A DNA stretch of 64,000 nt from Taenia hydatigena (taxonomy: Eukaryota; Platyhelminthes; Cestoda; Cyclophyllidea; Taeniidae), in assembly GCA_036345935.2 (NCBI GenBank), contig JADWOT020000007.1, forward strand, positions 7,294,074-7,358,073. The letters run 5' to 3'. The notes below the pieces were generated by a model. It searched no databases. It saw nothing but the letters and a program-made list of their open reading frames with translations, and was not told where the DNA came from. Position numbers and translations under genes: made by a program. Below are positions 60,609 to 64,000 of this stretch, piece after piece (the stretch's first letter is position 1; each line of letters begins with the position of its first letter).

Positions 60609-61855
60609 TAATCAGAGAGGTGCACTTGAAACATTCAAGGCCATCCGATGACAAGAGTGATGTCGAAATCCTCCAAATGATATTGATGCAGGCTTAGCGC
60701 ACTATCCTGACATAACCCATCCCAGAGGGTATCAAAGCTTGTCACATCAAATCCGCCAGCTGTAAGGCAAGAGGAAAACAAGGAGTGTAGCGTTCCCCGC
60801 ATGCAGTCCGAAACGTCTGCTTTTGTTTATAATAGCAGATGTTTGTCGCTGCATATAAACCAAAAGCGCACCTTGGTGTAGTGAGCTCTCTTTCCTTGAA
60901 TGCAAAGAAATAGAATTTGGGCTGCCATCAAATTGTATGAAAATTTTTCTGCAATTTAGCCATAAAGCTCTTGTGCTAAAAGAGCCGCGTTTGAAAACCT
61001 ACTACGACAACTTGCCTAGAGAGGACTAGTTCCAAACGGATTATCTAATGACTAGGTGCAAAATCGAACGAAGAAAGGACAGTCCATAAATATATTGAAG
61101 GATAAACTATGCATAAGAAAAATCGCACGGAAAGGCTAACCTGTTAGCATGCGGCATAAAATGCGTCCACAATACACGAACGGAGATGGTCTATTATTAA
61201 ACCCACAGCACAGACAGGCTTAGATGTTCTTTGTTGCGTTTTGAGCATGCTTTGTTATTAGTCCGCCTTAAATACTCGTTGTTGAGGGCATTCATAGCGA
61301 TTGACCATCTAACATCTGTCTGCTTCATCAAAATCAAACTTTGAAAGCTTTGCCAGAGTGCGGACTTTATGATTGCATGATACAATTTATGCCACAGTAA
61401 AATTACTTTTTTTGTAAAATGCTCTAAAATCAGTAGTGCTGTCGAATAAGATACAGGAATTGTGCCACATTTTAGGGGTATGTTTGAAACAAAATCAATG
61501 CAACACCTCAGCAGGAGTAATTCTTACCGGCCCTAACTGGGGTTTTGAAATACTTGATTTGATATATTAAGGAAGGCATAAGTAGAATCAACCTCAGTTC
61601 AGCAAAACATTACAGGAAAACTGCCCTTTAAGCTAAGAATAATCTAACAATGAATAATCAATTCCGACCATCCACCCGTTTATTAATCCAAATACCCACC
61701 TAATTTTCTGTCTACTTACTCGTATACTCATGTACTCTGTATTACTGGAAAAGTTTGTGGACAAATATACCCGGGTATAAAGCTAAATCCTACGTGAAGT
61801 TGCCGGGAGATTATAAAAATGTGTGAGATTTGCTGTTGATTGGAGGAAGGCATGG
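60609..61855. other. 1.2 kb without a supported gene
   Basis: No supported frame or repeat. Confidence 0.4.
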
Positions 61856-62060
61856 TAAGTAACGTTTATTTTTCGAGAAGTTGCCTTGTGTGCCCATCAG
61901 CAACCAACGTTGATGGTAGCTGCAGAGAGGCGCAGGAGGTGACCTACCGCTAAGAACCACGAACTAACATTGACGTCGCATGTGTCATGTGAGGAACTTG
62001 CGACCTCTAATGCGGTACTATAGACCACGTAATTTGAGTAATTAGAGGCGCCAAGGACAG
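61856..62060. repeat. 205-base direct repeat, copy 1
   Basis: About 90% identical by eye to 63690-63893, same orientation, 1.83 kb apart. No open frame longer than about 40 codons is conserved. Ends are sharp (begins near AGTAACGTTTA, ends near GGCGCCAAGGACA). Confidence 0.95.
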
Positions 62061-63689
62061 CTTGTTTATCAACGGACTTCTACGAACTATACTTAAAGAT
62101 TTCACAAAAGTTAATTCGATGACACCCATTTAGCCTTCTTACACACAAGTATATTCGCTTCAAGCAACTTTTACTCGAACAGGGACTGTAATCATGTAAA
62201 TATTTCACAGGTTTTTATCAACCTACTATTCTACAAAGCTTCAGGTCATCCGATTTTGAGGTAAAATGAATTTGATATGTTTGTCAATTCTAGCTCAGTA
62301 TAAGCTTCGATGCAACTTAAAATGCCATCATGAAATGCAGAAAGCTGAATGGCTTCATAGGAATGTACGCATCTGCAAACACTGACGAAGCGATTCCATT
62401 GAAAACTGTGCGCTTTTTCGCTTGAACTTCCTTGACTAGGGAGACAAAATGAGCAGAAGCCCACGCGGTCTAGACAACATGGTTGACTCCCTATTAAATG
62501 CCAAGTAGTCAACGAATTGACTAGTAAACGATTCTGTCAGCTTCTTTTGACAGATTTTATTCGGAGGCCGATGTAGCTGACATAGTCAACTTTGTCAAAT
62601 ATTTATGATTGGTTTGGTATTGGTGCTTCCGCTTCATCCCAATAATAATAGCTCGATTTTGTTCTGACTGCAGAGCACATGCTGCTCAGATTAGGATATC
62701 AGTTAGGGGTCTGACTAATCGCACTCACCGTGCTCTGTTCCTTATTTACTACAACTAACACAGCAAGCAATTGATTCTTTAGCATTTCCCTTGTATGTTC
62801 TTTGCTTTGTCTGCCATGAGTGGAACGGCCGATTATTACGCGAATCAAAAAACGATGTCTAACCTTAAGACGACTTAAGACGTCGGACAGATCATTAGAG
62901 GGAGTTTATACTGTTGTGGTTTTCACACTGGGTCATTCCCTTCAATACGTAATCGGCTCAAGTGCGTTCTCACCCTCTACTATTAGCATCCTTTTGACCT
63001 ATTTGGAGGATCAGAGATCAACGGCGAGGAAAATAGATGCATTAGAGAAATCAAGTTGCAGCCATTAACAAAAGCAGGGACCATAAATTGAAATCGCCTC
63101 TTTCTTTCATTTAGCAGGCATTTATACAAAGGCTGCTCACACTATCACTTACCGATACGAAACCATTAACAGTACTTAAATTAGCGCTAAGTGAGAGTTA
63201 ATGCTAGCAGTGGTCGCCTTATCGGTGGAGAGACATTAAAACTAGAGAAATTTTACCAACCTTCCTCAAGAGTGCATTTACTTGAAACCATAAACAGCGT
63301 GTGTTATCATTTGGAACCGCTGCTCAAGGGCTAAACAGTGCGCTCACTCATTCACTGAAGCCTCAAACTGCTTATATTTCGTGAGCGAATGCATTACAAT
63401 TGCATTTACGAATTTCATTGCGCAGCGCAAGCCACTGATTAGTCTATTCTGCACCTATCAGCAAACTTACAAAAATTCAGTTAATCTTTAAGGATGCTGC
63501 ATATGGATATTGGGTGTGCTTGAAGCAAGAGTGGATTACGAAGATTGGATAAGTTCCAGTCACCCACGAGAATATAATAAAATCCTAGCAGTGAAAAGAA
63601 GATTTTAAAGACATTTCGAATGTTAAAAAGAGACTTCTACGAATCGGACGTTACCTTTTGAAAATATGCTATCTGCAACCTATCTTGGC
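62061..63689. other. Spacer between the direct repeats
   Basis: 1.6 kb with short frames only (88 codons minus at 62246-62512; 82 codons plus at 62820-63068, starting at GTG). No motif recognised. Confidence 0.4.
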
Positions 63690-63893
63690 AAGTAATGTTT
63701 AACTTTCGAGAAGTTGCCTTGTGTGCCCATCAGTAACCAACGTTAATGGTAGCTGCAGAGAGGCGCAGAAGGTGACCTACCGCTAAGAACCACGAACTGA
63801 CATTGACGTTGCATGTGTCATGTGAGGAACTTGCGATCTCTAATGCGGTACCATAGACCACGTAATTTCAGGTAGTAGAGGCGCCAAGGACAA
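63690..63893. repeat. 205-base direct repeat, copy 2
   Basis: Second copy. Differences from copy 1 are mostly single transitions plus a small rearrangement just before GTAGAGGCGCC. Confidence 0.95.
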
Positions 63894-64000
63894 CCTATCA
63901 CAGGTACGCGTCACGTCGGTGGCCAAGAGGTTGGAACTGGTAAGAATGAAGTAGAGCATTAGCTGAGTGTTTGCGACTAAGCCTACATTTGTCTTAAATT

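Noticed and set aside
1..64000. Reverse transcriptase, integrase or transposase genes
   Set aside because: I looked for YxDD-type, DDE and similar motifs in the longer frames and saw none. The repeats found lack element genes and obvious target-site duplications.
1..64000. CRISPR arrays, bacterial operons, ribosomal RNA or spliceosomal RNA genes
   Set aside because: No regularly spaced identical repeats, no ribosome-binding-site-led gene runs and no recognisable conserved RNA blocks apart from the tRNA.

Overview
This is eukaryotic, almost certainly metazoan, DNA. Open frames are short and broken by GT..AG introns, one canonical cytosolic initiator tRNA-Met is present, and most of the window is sparse, low-coding sequence of roughly 40-43% GC (judged by eye). 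Short introns, gene relics and a secreted Thr/Ser-rich protein would fit a parasitic flatworm such as a tapeworm, but nothing in the sequence proves the taxon.

Layout. (1) Positions 1-6863 form a near-perfect palindrome with arms of about 3.1 kb around a loop of about 630 bp. Each arm carries a head-to-head copy of an unrecognised five-exon gene, here called gene A. The right copy reads through as 309 aa; the left copy has an in-frame stop. Two more broken copies of gene A lie at 14.1-15.2 kb and 46.7-47.35 kb. (2) About 1.65 kb at 7.4-9.05 kb recurs in inverted orientation at 45.1-46.7 kb, and the far copy joins directly to a gene A fragment. (3) From 17.3 to 24.6 kb lies a nest of direct and inverted diverged repeats that read as relics of chymotrypsin-like (S1) serine peptidases, with a signal-peptide, Thr/Ser/Pro-rich mucin-like gene in the middle. 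(4) At 25.5-26.6 kb is a frameshifted core-2/I-branching beta-1,6-N-acetylglucosaminyltransferase gene, followed by a tandem duplication of about 1.04 kb whose junction rebuilds another exon of apparently the same family. (5) An initiator tRNA-Met is at 30.62-30.69 kb, near a membrane-spanning candidate exon. (6) At 39.49-42.57 kb a second, smaller inverted duplication carries a complete small gene (TATA box, ATG, stop, AATAAA) for a 69-residue protein with 16 tryptophans; the left copy is cut short by one TGG-to-TGA change. (7) At 42.96-43.69 kb a degenerate minisatellite reverses orientation in its middle. (8) The rest is mostly anonymous sequence with a few candidate exons, a GC-richer patch at 51.5-52.35 kb, a short AATCAT microsatellite and a 205-bp direct repeat near the right end.

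The theme is repeated inverted and tandem duplication of small genes followed by decay. Two of the relic types (a mucin-like secreted protein and a mucin-type O-glycan branching enzyme) would be biochemically linked if active, but both look damaged or uncertain. I see no operon, CRISPR array, intact retrotransposon or intact long conserved gene.
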